From contig JACPFT010000005.1 in the NCBI GenBank assembly GCA_016182845.1, forward strand, positions 372,001 to 436,000: a DNA stretch of 64,000 nt. Reading direction: 5' to 3'. Numbering within the stretch: the stretch's first letter is position 1; the number at the start of each line of letters is the position of its first letter. Positions 43,817-53,654 of the stretch are shown here, one piece after another. The DNA comes from Gammaproteobacteria bacterium. Its GTDB lineage: Bacteria; Pseudomonadota; Gammaproteobacteria; Enterobacterales; Permianibacteraceae. Below the pieces are notes generated by a model. The model was not told the origin of the DNA and did not search any database. It saw nothing but the letters and a program-made list of their open reading frames with translations. The position numbers and the translations under genes are program-made.

Positions 43817-44048
43817 TCTGCCGCCTATCCTGGGCCTGGGCCAGGAAGGTGGTGGAATTGCCGTCGGCGGCCTTGTACCAGCGCCGGTCGAAGACATTGT
43901 CGATGCGCAGGCGCAGATCGGTATTGGGCAACACGTCCTTGGCGCGCAGCTGCAGGTTGACCAGGGCATGGCCAGGCGAGTTGCGCTGGCCATCGTCGCG
44001 CGGCTGCAGCAGGGGATAGACGCACAACCGACTCAATCGCGGAATCAT
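43788..44048 (-). pseudogene. C-terminal remnant of a TonB-dependent receptor
   Basis: The last 60-65 codons read ALVNLQLRAKDVLPNTDLRL...NVFDRRWYKA...ISLMLDLRF, the last beta-strands of an outer-membrane TonB receptor ending in an aromatic residue. No signal peptide, plug or upstream barrel is present; a stop codon lies upstream in frame and the bases 44049-44130 are non-coding. It is best read as the tail of a deleted gene beside the toxin-antitoxin pair. Confidence 0.75.
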
Positions 44049-44132
44049 GGTTAGCCCATGGTCTTGTTATTGGCTGAGCATAGACGAGAACGCCGGCCCG
44101 CGCCGGGCTGGAGCCCGGGGGATGCCCGGCCC

Positions 44133-44138
44133 TATAAT
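44133..44138 (+). promoter_or_regulatory. -10 element before agmatinase
   Basis: A perfect TATAAT lies 35 bp before the speB start. No convincing -35 hexamer is visible at 17 bp, so activity may need an activator. Confidence 0.35.
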
Positions 44139-44173
44139 AGGCGCCCACCCAAGATTGTTTCTAAGGCATTCCC

Positions 44174-45139
44174 ATGAGCGATGACATCAAGGGCGACGGC
44201 GCCATCCGCCGCCAGTCCCTGTACGGCAGTTCCATCGAGAACACTTACGCGGGCGTTCTCAGTTTCATGCGCCGCAAGTACAGCCGCGATCTGAGCGGCG
44301 TCGATGTGGCCATCAGCGGTATCCCTCTGGATCTGTCGGTGACCTTCCGCTCCGGCGCGCGCCTCGGTCCCGCGGCGATCCGCGCGGCCTCCGTGCAGTT
44401 GGCCGAGCTCAAGCCTTACCCTTGGGGCTTCGATCCCTTCGACGATCTGGCCGTCATCGATTACGGGGATTGCTGGTTCGATGCCCATAATCCGCTGACC
44501 ATCACGCCCAGCATCATCGAGCATGCCCGCACCATCCTGGCCAGCGGCGCCACCATGCTCACCTTCGGCGGCGATCACTACATCACCTATCCGCTCTTGA
44601 AGGCCCATGCCGAGAAGTTCGGCGCGCCCCTGTCCATCATCCATTTCGACGCCCACTGCGACACCTGGGCCGATGACTGCATGGAGTCCATGAACCACGG
44701 CACCATGTTCTACAAGGCGGTCAAGGAAGGCATCGTCGATCCGACGCGCTCCGTGCAGATCGGTATCCGTACCTTCAACGACGATTTCATGGGCTTCAAC
44801 ATCCTCGACGCCCAGTGGGTCCACGACCATGGCCCGGCGGCGGTGGTGGAGAAGGTCAAGCAGATCGTCGGCCAGAACCCGACCTATCTGACCTTCGACA
44901 TCGACGCCCTGGACCCGGCTTTCGCGCCCGGCACCGGCACCCCCGTCGCCGGCGGCCTGACCTCGGCCCAGGCCTTGAGCATCCTGCGCCGCTTCGGCGA
45001 GCTGAACCTTATCGGCGCCGACGTGGTGGAAGTGGCTCCGGCCTATGATCAGAGCGAGATCACGGCCATCGCCGCCGCGCACATCGCCTGCGACTTCCTG
45101 TGCCTGATGCGCAACAAGAAGCTGGCAAAGCAGGCCTGA
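44174..45139 (+). CDS. speB: Agmatinase
   Basis: This 321-residue ureohydrolase has all manganese ligands: GGDH (H135), DAHCD (D159, H161, D163) and DIDALDP (D242, D244). The substrate loop SMNHGTMF and the specificity segment APAYDQSEITA fit agmatinase better than arginase. It makes putrescine and urea from agmatine in the cytosol, feeding the Puu genes of the window. A terminator follows, shared with the convergent MATE gene. Confidence 0.88.
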   Translation: MSDDIKGDGAIRRQSLYGSSIENTYAGVLSFMRRKYSRDLSGVDVAISGIPLDLSVTFRSGARLGPAAIRAASVQLAELKPYPWGFDPFDDLAVIDYGDCWFDAHNPLTITPSIIEHARTILASGATMLTFGGDHYITYPLLKAHAEKFGAPLSIIHFDAHCDTWADDCMESMNHGTMFYKAVKEGIVDPTRSVQIGIRTFNDDFMGFNILDAQWVHDHGPAAVVEKVKQIVGQNPTYLTFDIDALDPAFAPGTGTPVAGGLTSAQALSILRRFGELNLIGADVVEVAPAYDQSEITAIAAAHIACDFLCLMRNKKLAKQA

Positions 45140-45159
45140 ACTGTCGCGAGGCGTATTGG

Positions 45160-45185
45160 AAAGCCTGCTTAAACGCGGGCTTTTT
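45160..45185 (+). terminator. Terminator after agmatinase
   Basis: AAAGCCTGC pairs with GCGGGCTTT (one G-U pair) around TTAAAC and is followed by TTTT. It overlaps the 3' end of the convergent MATE gene. Confidence 0.75.
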
Positions 45186-46542
45186 GCACCAGGGCGGCGC
45201 GTTGCTGACACAACCAGGCGAAGCGGCCGTTGTGGGCGACGGCCGCCACACTCAGCCCGGCCACCAGGCCCAGCCAATAACCCTTGGCGCCCCAGCCCTG
45301 GGGCTCGGCCATCCACCAGCCGATGGGGAAACCGACCGCCCAGTACGCGAAGGTATTGGTGAGCATGGGGACTTGCGTGTCCTTGAGCCCGCGCAGGGCG
45401 CCCTGGCCGCTGACCTGGAAGCCGTCGGAGAGCTGGAAGATGGCGGCGAAGAACAGCAACTGGGCGGCGGCGGCCTGCACGGCGGGGTCCGGGGTGTAGA
45501 AGCCCACCAGGAACTCCGGCGCCAGGATGAACAGGCTGGCCGAGGCCCACATGAACAACCCGGACAGGGACACGCCCACAACGCCGGCCTGGCGTATGCC
45601 TGACAGCGAGCCCTGCCCGGCGAAATAGCCGACCCGCGAGGTGATGGCCATGGACAGGCCCAGGGGGATCATGAAGGTCAGCGAGGCCAGGTTAATGGCG
45701 ATCTGATGCCCGGCGATGGTGGCGACGTTCATGCGCCCGATGAGCAGGCCCACCACGGCGAAGAGCAGGACCTCCATCCCCAAGCTCACCGCCATGGGCA
45801 CGCCCAGGCGCAGGATTTCCAGCATGCGCCTGCCATGGGGCCGGACCCAGGCGCCGAACAGGCGGTGCTCCCGGTAACGCGGCGTCCAGGCGGTGTAGGC
45901 TAAAAGGGCCAGCGCGATCAGGCTCCACACCAGGCTCGTGGCATAGCCCAGGCCCACGGCGCCCATGGCCGGGACGCCGAAATGCCCGTACATGAACACC
46001 CAGTTGAAGAAGGCATTGAGCGGCACGGCCAGGAACTGGATGTACATCACAGGCTTGGTGTTGAACAGGCCCTCGTTGAAGAAGCGCAAGGCGAAGAAGG
46101 CGAAGAGCGGAACCTGGCCCCAGGACAGGGCCTTCAGGTAACCGTCCACGTCCGGGAGCACGCTGGGCTCGACGCCGATGAACACCGCGAGCCCGCCCAG
46201 GTAACGCATAGCCAGCATGGCAGGCAAGGCGAGGAGCACCGCCAGCCACAGGCCCTGGCGCAGGACTTCGGCGATGTCCTCGTGGCGCTCTTCGCCGTTG
46301 AGATGGGCCACCATGGGGTTAAGGGCCACGAACAGGCCGATGGCCGCCACCATGATGGGATTGAACAGATTGATGCCCACCGAGATGGCGGCCAGGGCCT
46401 GTGAGGACAGATGTCCGGCCATGATCACGTCCACCACGTTCACCAGCATGGCCGCCAGCTGAGCGAGCATGGTGGGGAAGGCGATGGCCAGCATGGTCCT
46501 CGCTTCCAGGCGCAGGCGGGTCAATCGGTCCCGGTTCAACAT
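45169..46542 (-). CDS. MATE-family multidrug efflux protein
   Basis: This 457-residue inner-membrane protein has about 12 hydrophobic segments in two homologous halves, beginning ARTMLAIAFPTMLAQLAAML. The family words GHLSSQALAAISVG and AGQGSLSGIRQAG, and a second-half repeat (GQGALRGLKDTQVPMLTN), place it in the NorM/MdtK group, which exports cationic drugs with Na+ or H+. The substrate is not known. It is convergent with speB. Confidence 0.9.
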   Translation of the reverse strand: MLNRDRLTRLRLEARTMLAIAFPTMLAQLAAMLVNVVDVIMAGHLSSQALAAISVGINLFNPIMVAAIGLFVALNPMVAHLNGEERHEDIAEVLRQGLWLAVLLALPAMLAMRYLGGLAVFIGVEPSVLPDVDGYLKALSWGQVPLFAFFALRFFNEGLFNTKPVMYIQFLAVPLNAFFNWVFMYGHFGVPAMGAVGLGYATSLVWSLIALALLAYTAWTPRYREHRLFGAWVRPHGRRMLEILRLGVPMAVSLGMEVLLFAVVGLLIGRMNVATIAGHQIAINLASLTFMIPLGLSMAITSRVGYFAGQGSLSGIRQAGVVGVSLSGLFMWASASLFILAPEFLVGFYTPDPAVQAAAAQLLFFAAIFQLSDGFQVSGQGALRGLKDTQVPMLTNTFAYWAVGFPIGWWMAEPQGWGAKGYWLGLVAGLSVAAVAHNGRFAWLCQQRAALVQKARV

Positions 46543-46574
46543 GGCAATTTACCCACTGATACCCTGGCACAGGG

Positions 46575-46609
46575 CCCGTTCGTCCTGAGCTTGTCGAAGG
46601 ATGAACGGG
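46575..46609. repeat. Palindromic repeat (TTCGTCCTGAGCTTGTCGAAGGA)
   Basis: Arms CCCGTTCGTCCT and AGGATGAACGGG enclose GAGCTTGTCGA. It lies between two minus-strand genes, ybiT and the MATE gene. Confidence 0.87.
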
Positions 46610-46622
46610 GCTGTGAATCCGC

Positions 46623-48212
46623 TTAGTTCAGAATGCCCTGGCTGCGCAAATAATCTTCGTAATTGCCGCCGAAATCGACGATGCCATCCGGGGTCATCTC
46701 GATGATGCGCGTGGCCAGGGAGGACACGAATTCGCGGTCATGGCTGACGAAGATCAGGGTGCCCGGGTAGTTCTCCAGAGCCAGGTTCAGGGCTTCGATG
46801 GACTCCATGTCCAGGTGGTTGGTCGGCTCGTCCAGGAGCATGACGTTGGGCCGGGTCAGGGTCAGCTTGCCGAACAGCATGCGGCCCTGCTCGCCGCCGG
46901 AGATTACTTTCACCGACTTGTTGATCTCGTCGTGACTGAACAGCATGCGGCCCAGGGCGCTGCGCACGATCTGCTCGCCCCCCTTGGTCCATTGCGACAT
47001 CCACTCGGCCAGGCTCATGTCATAGGCGAAATCGCTGGCGTGATCCTGGGCGTAATAGCCCCACTCGGCGGCCTCGGCCCATTTGATCTCGCCCGAATCC
47101 TGGGGCAGATCGTGCACCAGGCAGCGCAGCAAGCTGGTCTTGCCGATGCCGTTGGGTCCGATGATGGCTACGCGTTCGCCGGCCTCGATGCTGAAACTGA
47201 AGTCCTTGAACAAGACCTTGTCGCCGAAGGCCTTGCCCAGCCTTTCCGCGGATACCGCCTGGCGGTGCAGCTTCTTGTGCTGCTCGAAGCGGATGAAGGG
47301 GCTGACGCGGCTGGAGGGCTTGATCTCGGCCAGCTCGATCTTGTCGATCTGGCGGGCGCGGGAGGTGGCCTGGCGGGACTTGGAGGCATTGGCCGAGAAG
47401 CGGCTCACGAAGCTCTGCAGCTCGGCGATCTGGGCCTTCTTCTTGGCGTTGTCGGACACCAGGCGCTCGCGGGCCTGGGTCGAGGCGATCATGTAGTCGT
47501 CGTAATTGCCCGGGTAGACGCGCAGCTCGCCGTAATCCATGTCGGCCATGTGGGTGCAAACGCTGTTCAGGAAGTGACGATCGTGGGAGATGATGATCAT
47601 GGTGGAGGAGCGTTCCAGGAGCACGCTCTCCAGCCAACGAATGGTGTTGATGTCCAGGTGGTTGGTCGGTTCGTCGAGCAGGAGAACGTCCGGATCGGCG
47701 AACAAGGCCTGGGCCAGGAGCACGCGCAGCTTCCAGCCCGGCGCAACCGAGCTCATGAGGCCCAGATGCTGGTCCACGGGAATGCCGACGCCCAGGAGCA
47801 GTTCCCCGGCGCGCGACTCGGCGGTATAGCCGTCCATCTCCGCGAAGGCCACTTCCAGCTCGGCGACCTGCATGCCTTCGGCTTCGGTCATCTCCGGCAG
47901 GGAGTACAGCCGGTCGCGCTCCACTTTGATACGCGCCAGCTCGGCATGGCCCATGATCACGGTGTCGAGCACCGTGCAGTCCTCGAAGGCGAACTGATCC
48001 TGGCGCAACTTGCCCAGGCGCACATTGGGTTCCAGCATGACCACGCCGCCGCTGGGCTCCAGGTCGCCGCCCAGGATCTTCATGAAAGTGGACTTGCCGC
48101 AGCCGTTGGCGCCGATCAGGCCATAGCGGTTGCCGTTGCCGAACTTGACGGAAACGTTCTCGAACAGGGGCTTGGCCCCGAATTGCATGGTGATATTGGC
48201 GGTGGACAGCAC
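46623..48212 (-). CDS. ybiT: ABC-F ribosome-associated ATPase YbiT
   Basis: This 529-residue ABC-F protein has two ATPase domains: Walker [10 protein letters not shown] and GPNGIGKTS, Walker [12 protein letters not shown] twice, and signatures [10 protein letters not shown] and ISGGEQGR, with a linker between (about 240-320). It matches YbiT over its full length, including [23 protein letters not shown] at 48212 is chosen: AGGA is well spaced and the protein then begins [12 protein letters not shown] as in E. coli. It probably rescues or tunes stalled ribosomes. Confidence 0.94.
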   Translation of the reverse strand: MLSTANITMQFGAKPLFENVSVKFGNGNRYGLIGANGCGKSTFMKILGGDLEPSGGVVMLEPNVRLGKLRQDQFAFEDCTVLDTVIMGHAELARIKVERDRLYSLPEMTEAEGMQVAELEVAFAEMDGYTAESRAGELLLGVGIPVDQHLGLMSSVAPGWKLRVLLAQALFADPDVLLLDEPTNHLDINTIRWLESVLLERSSTMIIISHDRHFLNSVCTHMADMDYGELRVYPGNYDDYMIASTQARERLVSDNAKKKAQIAELQSFVSRFSANASKSRQATSRARQIDKIELAEIKPSSRVSPFIRFEQHKKLHRQAVSAERLGKAFGDKVLFKDFSFSIEAGERVAIIGPNGIGKTSLLRCLVHDLPQDSGEIKWAEAAEWGYYAQDHASDFAYDMSLAEWMSQWTKGGEQIVRSALGRMLFSHDEINKSVKVISGGEQGRMLFGKLTLTRPNVMLLDEPTNHLDMESIEALNLALENYPGTLIFVSHDREFVSSLATRIIEMTPDGIVDFGGNYEDYLRSQGILN

Positions 48213-48352
48213 GGGTAAATCCTGGTGACGGGCAGGGCGGACCTGCAACGGTGAGAAAACCGCCTAGTTTACCCGGTTTGTGCTGTGCATGGAGGATAGG
48301 CGATTAAATATACCAGGGTGATCGCATTTAATAATGCTTGTAAGGCCGAGGA

Positions 48353-48466
48353 GCCCTTCGATACGCCCGCCAAGGCGGGCTACTCAGGGCGAACGGTTCA
48401 AAAAGACGGTAGTAGATATAACAAACCGTTCGTGCTGAGTAGCGCCGAAGGCGCGTATCGAAGCAC
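48353..48466. repeat. Paired palindromic repeats (GCCCTTCGATACG / CGTATCGAAGCAC)
   Basis: Two members of the TTCG-TGAGTAG family in opposite orientation: 48353-48397 and 48425-48466, each with an inner GC palindrome. They fill most of the 279-bp gap between ybiT and the DUF7931-like gene. Confidence 0.83.
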
Positions 48467-48491
48467 TCCAGCGAAAGATGCGATTGCCCTG

Positions 48492-48995
48492 TTAAATATA
48501 CAGCCGCTGGAATTCTTGGACCGGCACGCTTTTTTCCCAGATCTCCTGGAAATACTTCTGCTTTTCCAGGACCTCGTAGAGCGCGTAGTAATCGGCATAG
48601 CCGTGATAGAGGGCATGTTGGGGCCGATAGATGATGCCCTTGCCATCGAACAGGGCGAAGGCGGTGGGATCTTGAAGGTAATCGGCATGCACCTGGCGGA
48701 TGGCGATGTATTCAGTCATGCGCCGGTACAGTTCGATCAGTCGGTTATGCTCGCGGACCGCCACGCCAGGCTCGAAGACCAGGATCTCGATGCGCGACAA
48801 GCGGCTGCGCCGGGCGAGCCGCGAGAAGGCATCCAGGATCTCGGCGCGGTTGTAGAGGCGGGATTCCAGATCGTGGGTGAAGATCTGGACTTGATGGTTG
48901 CATTGCTGCAGCAGCGCCAGGGTATGGGTGGACAGTTCCTCGGAGCTGTCGAAGACGATGGCGCCGGCATCCTCGCCGAGTTGGGGGAGCTTCAT
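48492..48995 (-). CDS. DUF7931-like protein paired with a GNAT acetyltransferase
   Basis: This 167-residue protein has a core of SSEELSTHTLALLQQCNHQVQIFTHDL, then RRSRLSRIEILVFEPGVAVREHNRLIELYRRM and a C-terminal KQKYFQEIWEKSVPVQEFQRLYI. In many Gammaproteobacteria this region is found fused to, or next to, a small GNAT enzyme; here the two are separate genes 7 bp apart. The fold suggests a phospholipase-D-like half, but catalytic HKD residues are absent, so function is unknown. Confidence 0.7.
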   Translation of the reverse strand: MKLPQLGEDAGAIVFDSSEELSTHTLALLQQCNHQVQIFTHDLESRLYNRAEILDAFSRLARRSRLSRIEILVFEPGVAVREHNRLIELYRRMTEYIAIRQVHADYLQDPTAFALFDGKGIIYRPQHALYHGYADYYALYEVLEKQKYFQEIWEKSVPVQEFQRLYI

Positions 48996-49002
48996 CCGGG
49001 CC

Positions 49003-49485
49003 TCACCCGAATTGGGCCGGCATCAGACGCGCGTCGAAGGCACCGTAACCCAGGTTATTCAGCGCGAGTGCCATGCGCCGATGCGGGATGCCGGCCTCCA
49101 TGAACACCCGGCCCGCGGGCGCGAAGTGTTGGGACTCGTAGAAGAGGATGTCGGCGAGGGGGCAGTCGAGGTAAATGCTGGATTGATTTTCCTGTCGGGC
49201 GATTTCCACGAGCTTGGCGAGTAAGGCCTTGCCGACACCCTTGCCCCGGTAGGGCAGGAGCACGGCGATATGGCCGATGTGGCCACTGGGCAGCATGCGC
49301 CCCGTGCCAATCACCGTTCCGTCATCAAGCCTGGCCTGGACATGGCGGCATTCGCAATCGCGTCCGTCCAGCTCCAGGCGGCGGGGTAGGCGCTGCTCGG
49401 CGATGAATACCTTCTCCCGCACCAGGCTCAGCTCTTCCGCCGCATCCTTCCAGCAGACTTCCTCGACCGTGAATCGTACCGGCAT
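49003..49485 (-). CDS. GNAT-family N-acetyltransferase
   Basis: This 160-residue GNAT protein begins MPVRFTVEEVCW and carries the acetyl-CoA binding motif LLPYRGKGVGKALLAKLVEIA, preceded by the strand HIGHIAVL. The C-terminal FAPAGRVFMEAGIPHRRMAL is like the ElaA/YjcF subfamily. The substrate is unknown. It is co-transcribed with the DUF7931-like gene downstream. Confidence 0.83.
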   Translation of the reverse strand: MPVRFTVEEVCWKDAAEELSLVREKVFIAEQRLPRRLELDGRDCECRHVQARLDDGTVIGTGRMLPSGHIGHIAVLLPYRGKGVGKALLAKLVEIARQENQSSIYLDCPLADILFYESQHFAPAGRVFMEAGIPHRRMALALNNLGYGAFDARLMPAQFG

Positions 49486-49531
49486 ACACGCCCTCGCTGT
49501 TTCCAGCCGGGGGCGCGTCGCGCTTCACCGG

Positions 49532-50686
49532 CTAGATTTCATTGAAAACCCAGTAGCCCTTCTGGATAAGCGTAGTGAGCAAGTTCCTTAATTCCAAGTT
49601 TTCGCCGAATCGGCGTAGCTCGGCAAGCGGAATTTCGCATTGTCCCGCTAGAACTTGCACGCAGTCCAGGGCTGATGGTTCCAGTTCTATCGCCTCGGAG
49701 CTGACATAAAGCTGAATGGCGTTTGGCTGCACGATATAGGCGATGCGCGTGGCCGGTTCGCGGATCAGCACGCCTTCGCCGGCGATCTCGGCCCAGATGG
49801 TCTCGGCCGGCATTTCCTCGTCCGGTTCCCACAGCCCGCCCTTGGGCCAGGTCAGGTAACGGCCGAAGAAATCGGCGAAGGCCGCCTTGTCGCTCATGGC
49901 GTCGAGCACCAGCCGCTGCGCCCGCTCCAGGGCCTCTGCGCGGATTTCTCCCGGGTTGTCCTGGATCTGCAGATCCGGGTCGCTATAGCGCAGGGTCTCG
50001 CTGAAGTCATCCTCGAGGGAGGCGACGAAGCCCTTGACCAGGTCCCGCTGGGAGGGGGCGCGGAAGCCGACCGAATAGGTCATGCAGGCTTCCAGGGCGA
50101 TGCCCTCGTGGGGGCAGCGGGGCGGGATATAGAGGATGTCGCCGGGCATTAGCACCGTGTCCATGATGGGCGCGTAGGCCTTGACGTGGCGGATCTCGTC
50201 GTTGGGGAAGATTTCCTGGTCCTCGCCCACCGCCTCGCCCACGGTCCAGCGCCGCGAGCCCTTGCCCTGGATCAGGAAGACGTCGTAGTTATCGACATGG
50301 GGGCCGACGCCGCCTTGTGGCGCGGCATAGGAGATCATGATGTCATCCAGGCGCCAGTTGGGCAGGTAGCGGAAATGGTCCAGCATGGCCGCCACCGCCG
50401 GCACCTGATGGTCCACGCGCTGCACCAGCACAGTCCAGTGCGTGGCCGGCAGCTTGGTGAAATGGCTTTCCTTGAAGGGACCGTGGCGCACTTCCCAGGC
50501 GTGCTTGCCGCCCTTCTCCAGGACGATGCGTGACTCCACGTCTTCTTCGCAGGCCAAGCCCGCCAGTTCTTCGGGTTCCAGCGGGTCCTGGAAGTCGGGA
50601 AAGCCCTGGCGGATCACGCAGGGCTTCTTCTGCCAGTAGTCGCGCAGGAATTGTTCGGGGGTGAGGGAGCCTAGGGCGTGCAGCAT
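49532..50686 (-). CDS. roxA: Ribosomal protein uL16 arginine hydroxylase (JmjC/cupin)
   Basis: This 384-residue Fe(II)/2-oxoglutarate oxygenase matches YcfD/RoxA. The Fe site HxD...H is in GPHVDNYDVFLIQGKGSRRW and PRCPHEG. A C-terminal dimerisation/winged-helix region follows (about 240-384). It hydroxylates an arginine of ribosomal protein L16 in the cytosol. It lies next to the GNAT gene on the same strand. Confidence 0.92.
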   Translation of the reverse strand: MLHALGSLTPEQFLRDYWQKKPCVIRQGFPDFQDPLEPEELAGLACEEDVESRIVLEKGGKHAWEVRHGPFKESHFTKLPATHWTVLVQRVDHQVPAVAAMLDHFRYLPNWRLDDIMISYAAPQGGVGPHVDNYDVFLIQGKGSRRWTVGEAVGEDQEIFPNDEIRHVKAYAPIMDTVLMPGDILYIPPRCPHEGIALEACMTYSVGFRAPSQRDLVKGFVASLEDDFSETLRYSDPDLQIQDNPGEIRAEALERAQRLVLDAMSDKAAFADFFGRYLTWPKGGLWEPDEEMPAETIWAEIAGEGVLIREPATRIAYIVQPNAIQLYVSSEAIELEPSALDCVQVLAGQCEIPLAELRRFGENLELRNLLTTLIQKGYWVFNEI

Positions 50687-50716
50687 GGTGGTTTGGCTTT
50701 AGGTGTAAACAATGGG

Positions 50717-50817
50717 ACCGTTCGTGCTGAGTAGCGGCCCGGAACGGGCCGCGTATCGAAGCACCAGCAATGAGCCCTTCGATACGCCGGCGGTGCCGGC
50801 TACTCAGGGCGAACGGG
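50717..50817. repeat. Paired palindromic repeats before roxA
   Basis: Two inverted copies of the family (ACCGTTCGTGCTGAGTAG... and ...TACTCAGGGCGAACGG), each with its own GC inner palindrome, fill the gap between purB and roxA. Confidence 0.84.
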
Positions 50818-50823
50818 TGACTG

Positions 50824-52251
<1,428 letters not shown>

Positions 52252-52306
52252 CTACCGCTGATGAAGAACTATGCTTTAAGGCACAACCCCACGCGGGAGG
52301 TGTCCC

Positions 52307-53527
52307 ATGAACCCGAACGCCTTGTCCGTGCATGCCTGGCAGTCGGTCCTGGATCAGCTGCCCCTGCCGGTGGCCCTGGTCGATGGCGAGGGGCAGGTGT
52401 TGATGGCCAGCCGGGAGATGCCGGTGCTCTGTCCCCAGTCGCTGTGCGAGCGGATTAGGTCGCCGAACCAGGAAACCGTGGACGGGGCGTTATGGTCCCT
52501 GTCGGCCGTGGCGCCGGATGCCTGGCTGGTGTTCCCGGTCAAGCGCACGGCGGAACGGGTTCTGGCACTCTTGGTGTCGGGCCTGCAAGCCGGTCAGGAC
52601 ATCTTCCAGGCGGCGGCCCGTGCCCTGGCGGAAGGCCTGGGTTGGCGCTGGGCCGGGGTGTCGCGCTACCTGGGCGGCCAGGGGCAGATGGAAATCCTGG
52701 GCTGGCATGGCGAGGGCGGATTTGATGCCGGCGATGTCTATAGCCGCTTCGGCACGCCCTGCGAGCGGGTCGCTTCCTGCAATGGCTTCTTTGCCACGAG
52801 CGAGCTGCAGACGCTCTATCCAGGCGTGGAGATGGGGGCGGAAACCTACGCGGGCCAGGTGTTTCGCGGCCGCGATGGCCATGCCCTGGGGCATTTGTTC
52901 GTGCTCGACCTGGCCAGCCACAAGGACCTGCAGGAGGCGCAGACGGCCATCGACATGGCGACGCGCATCGTCGACGGTCACATGGCGCTCCTGGCCAGCG
53001 AGGAGCTGGCGGCGCGGGCCGCGGCCCTGGCGCGCACCGATGCGCTCACCGGCCTTGGCAACCGCCTGGCCTTTGAGCAGGAGTTGGACAAGCTGGCGCG
53101 GGATTATGCCGAGGACGAGCTGCGCGATGGCCTGGTGCTGATGATCGATCTGGATGGCCTGAAGCAGGTCAATGACGGCCTTGGCCACAGCGCCGGCGAT
53201 GCCTTGTTGGTCAGCTTCGCCAAGGCCTTGCCGCGCCTGGCGCGGACGAGCGAGAAGCTGTTCCGCTTGGGGGGCGACGAGTTCGCCATCCTCATGCCCG
53301 GCGCCGGCACCAGTATCGAGGCGCGCCTGCGTCAGGGCATGATCCCGGTCATTGCCGCGACCCGCGCCTCGGGCTTTCCCCAGATGGATGCCAGTTGGGG
53401 CATCGCCGCCCTGACCGAGGTTGGAGGAGATGCGCGTCGCGCACAGGAACTGGCCGATGAGCGTATGTATGCCGACAAGCGGCAAAAACGCCAATCCCGC
53501 GAGGGCAGTGTGCCCCGTTCGGCCTGA
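52307..53527 (+). CDS. GGDEF diguanylate cyclase with PAS/GAF-like sensory region
   Basis: This 406-residue soluble protein has an N-terminal PAS-like region (LDQLPLPVALVDGEGQVLMAS), a GAF-like middle (about 95-225) and a GGDEF domain (about 240-395). The active-site loop FRLGGDEFAIL is intact, with the substrate word NDGLGHSAGDALL. The inhibitory I-site RxxD is RTSE, so product inhibition may be lost. It should make c-di-GMP. It has no membrane segment. Confidence 0.9.
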   Translation: MNPNALSVHAWQSVLDQLPLPVALVDGEGQVLMASREMPVLCPQSLCERIRSPNQETVDGALWSLSAVAPDAWLVFPVKRTAERVLALLVSGLQAGQDIFQAAARALAEGLGWRWAGVSRYLGGQGQMEILGWHGEGGFDAGDVYSRFGTPCERVASCNGFFATSELQTLYPGVEMGAETYAGQVFRGRDGHALGHLFVLDLASHKDLQEAQTAIDMATRIVDGHMALLASEELAARAAALARTDALTGLGNRLAFEQELDKLARDYAEDELRDGLVLMIDLDGLKQVNDGLGHSAGDALLVSFAKALPRLARTSEKLFRLGGDEFAILMPGAGTSIEARLRQGMIPVIAATRASGFPQMDASWGIAALTEVGGDARRAQELADERMYADKRQKRQSREGSVPRSA

Positions 53528-53654
53528 CTTGCGCCGCGCAATTCGCTACAATTGGCCGGTTTCCGGTTTGTTCGTGCCGGGCGTTTTTCTGCCCCGCCAC
53601 GAACAGGCCTTCCCTCTCTCAAGCCATTGAGCTGCACATCTAAAGGGGACATCC

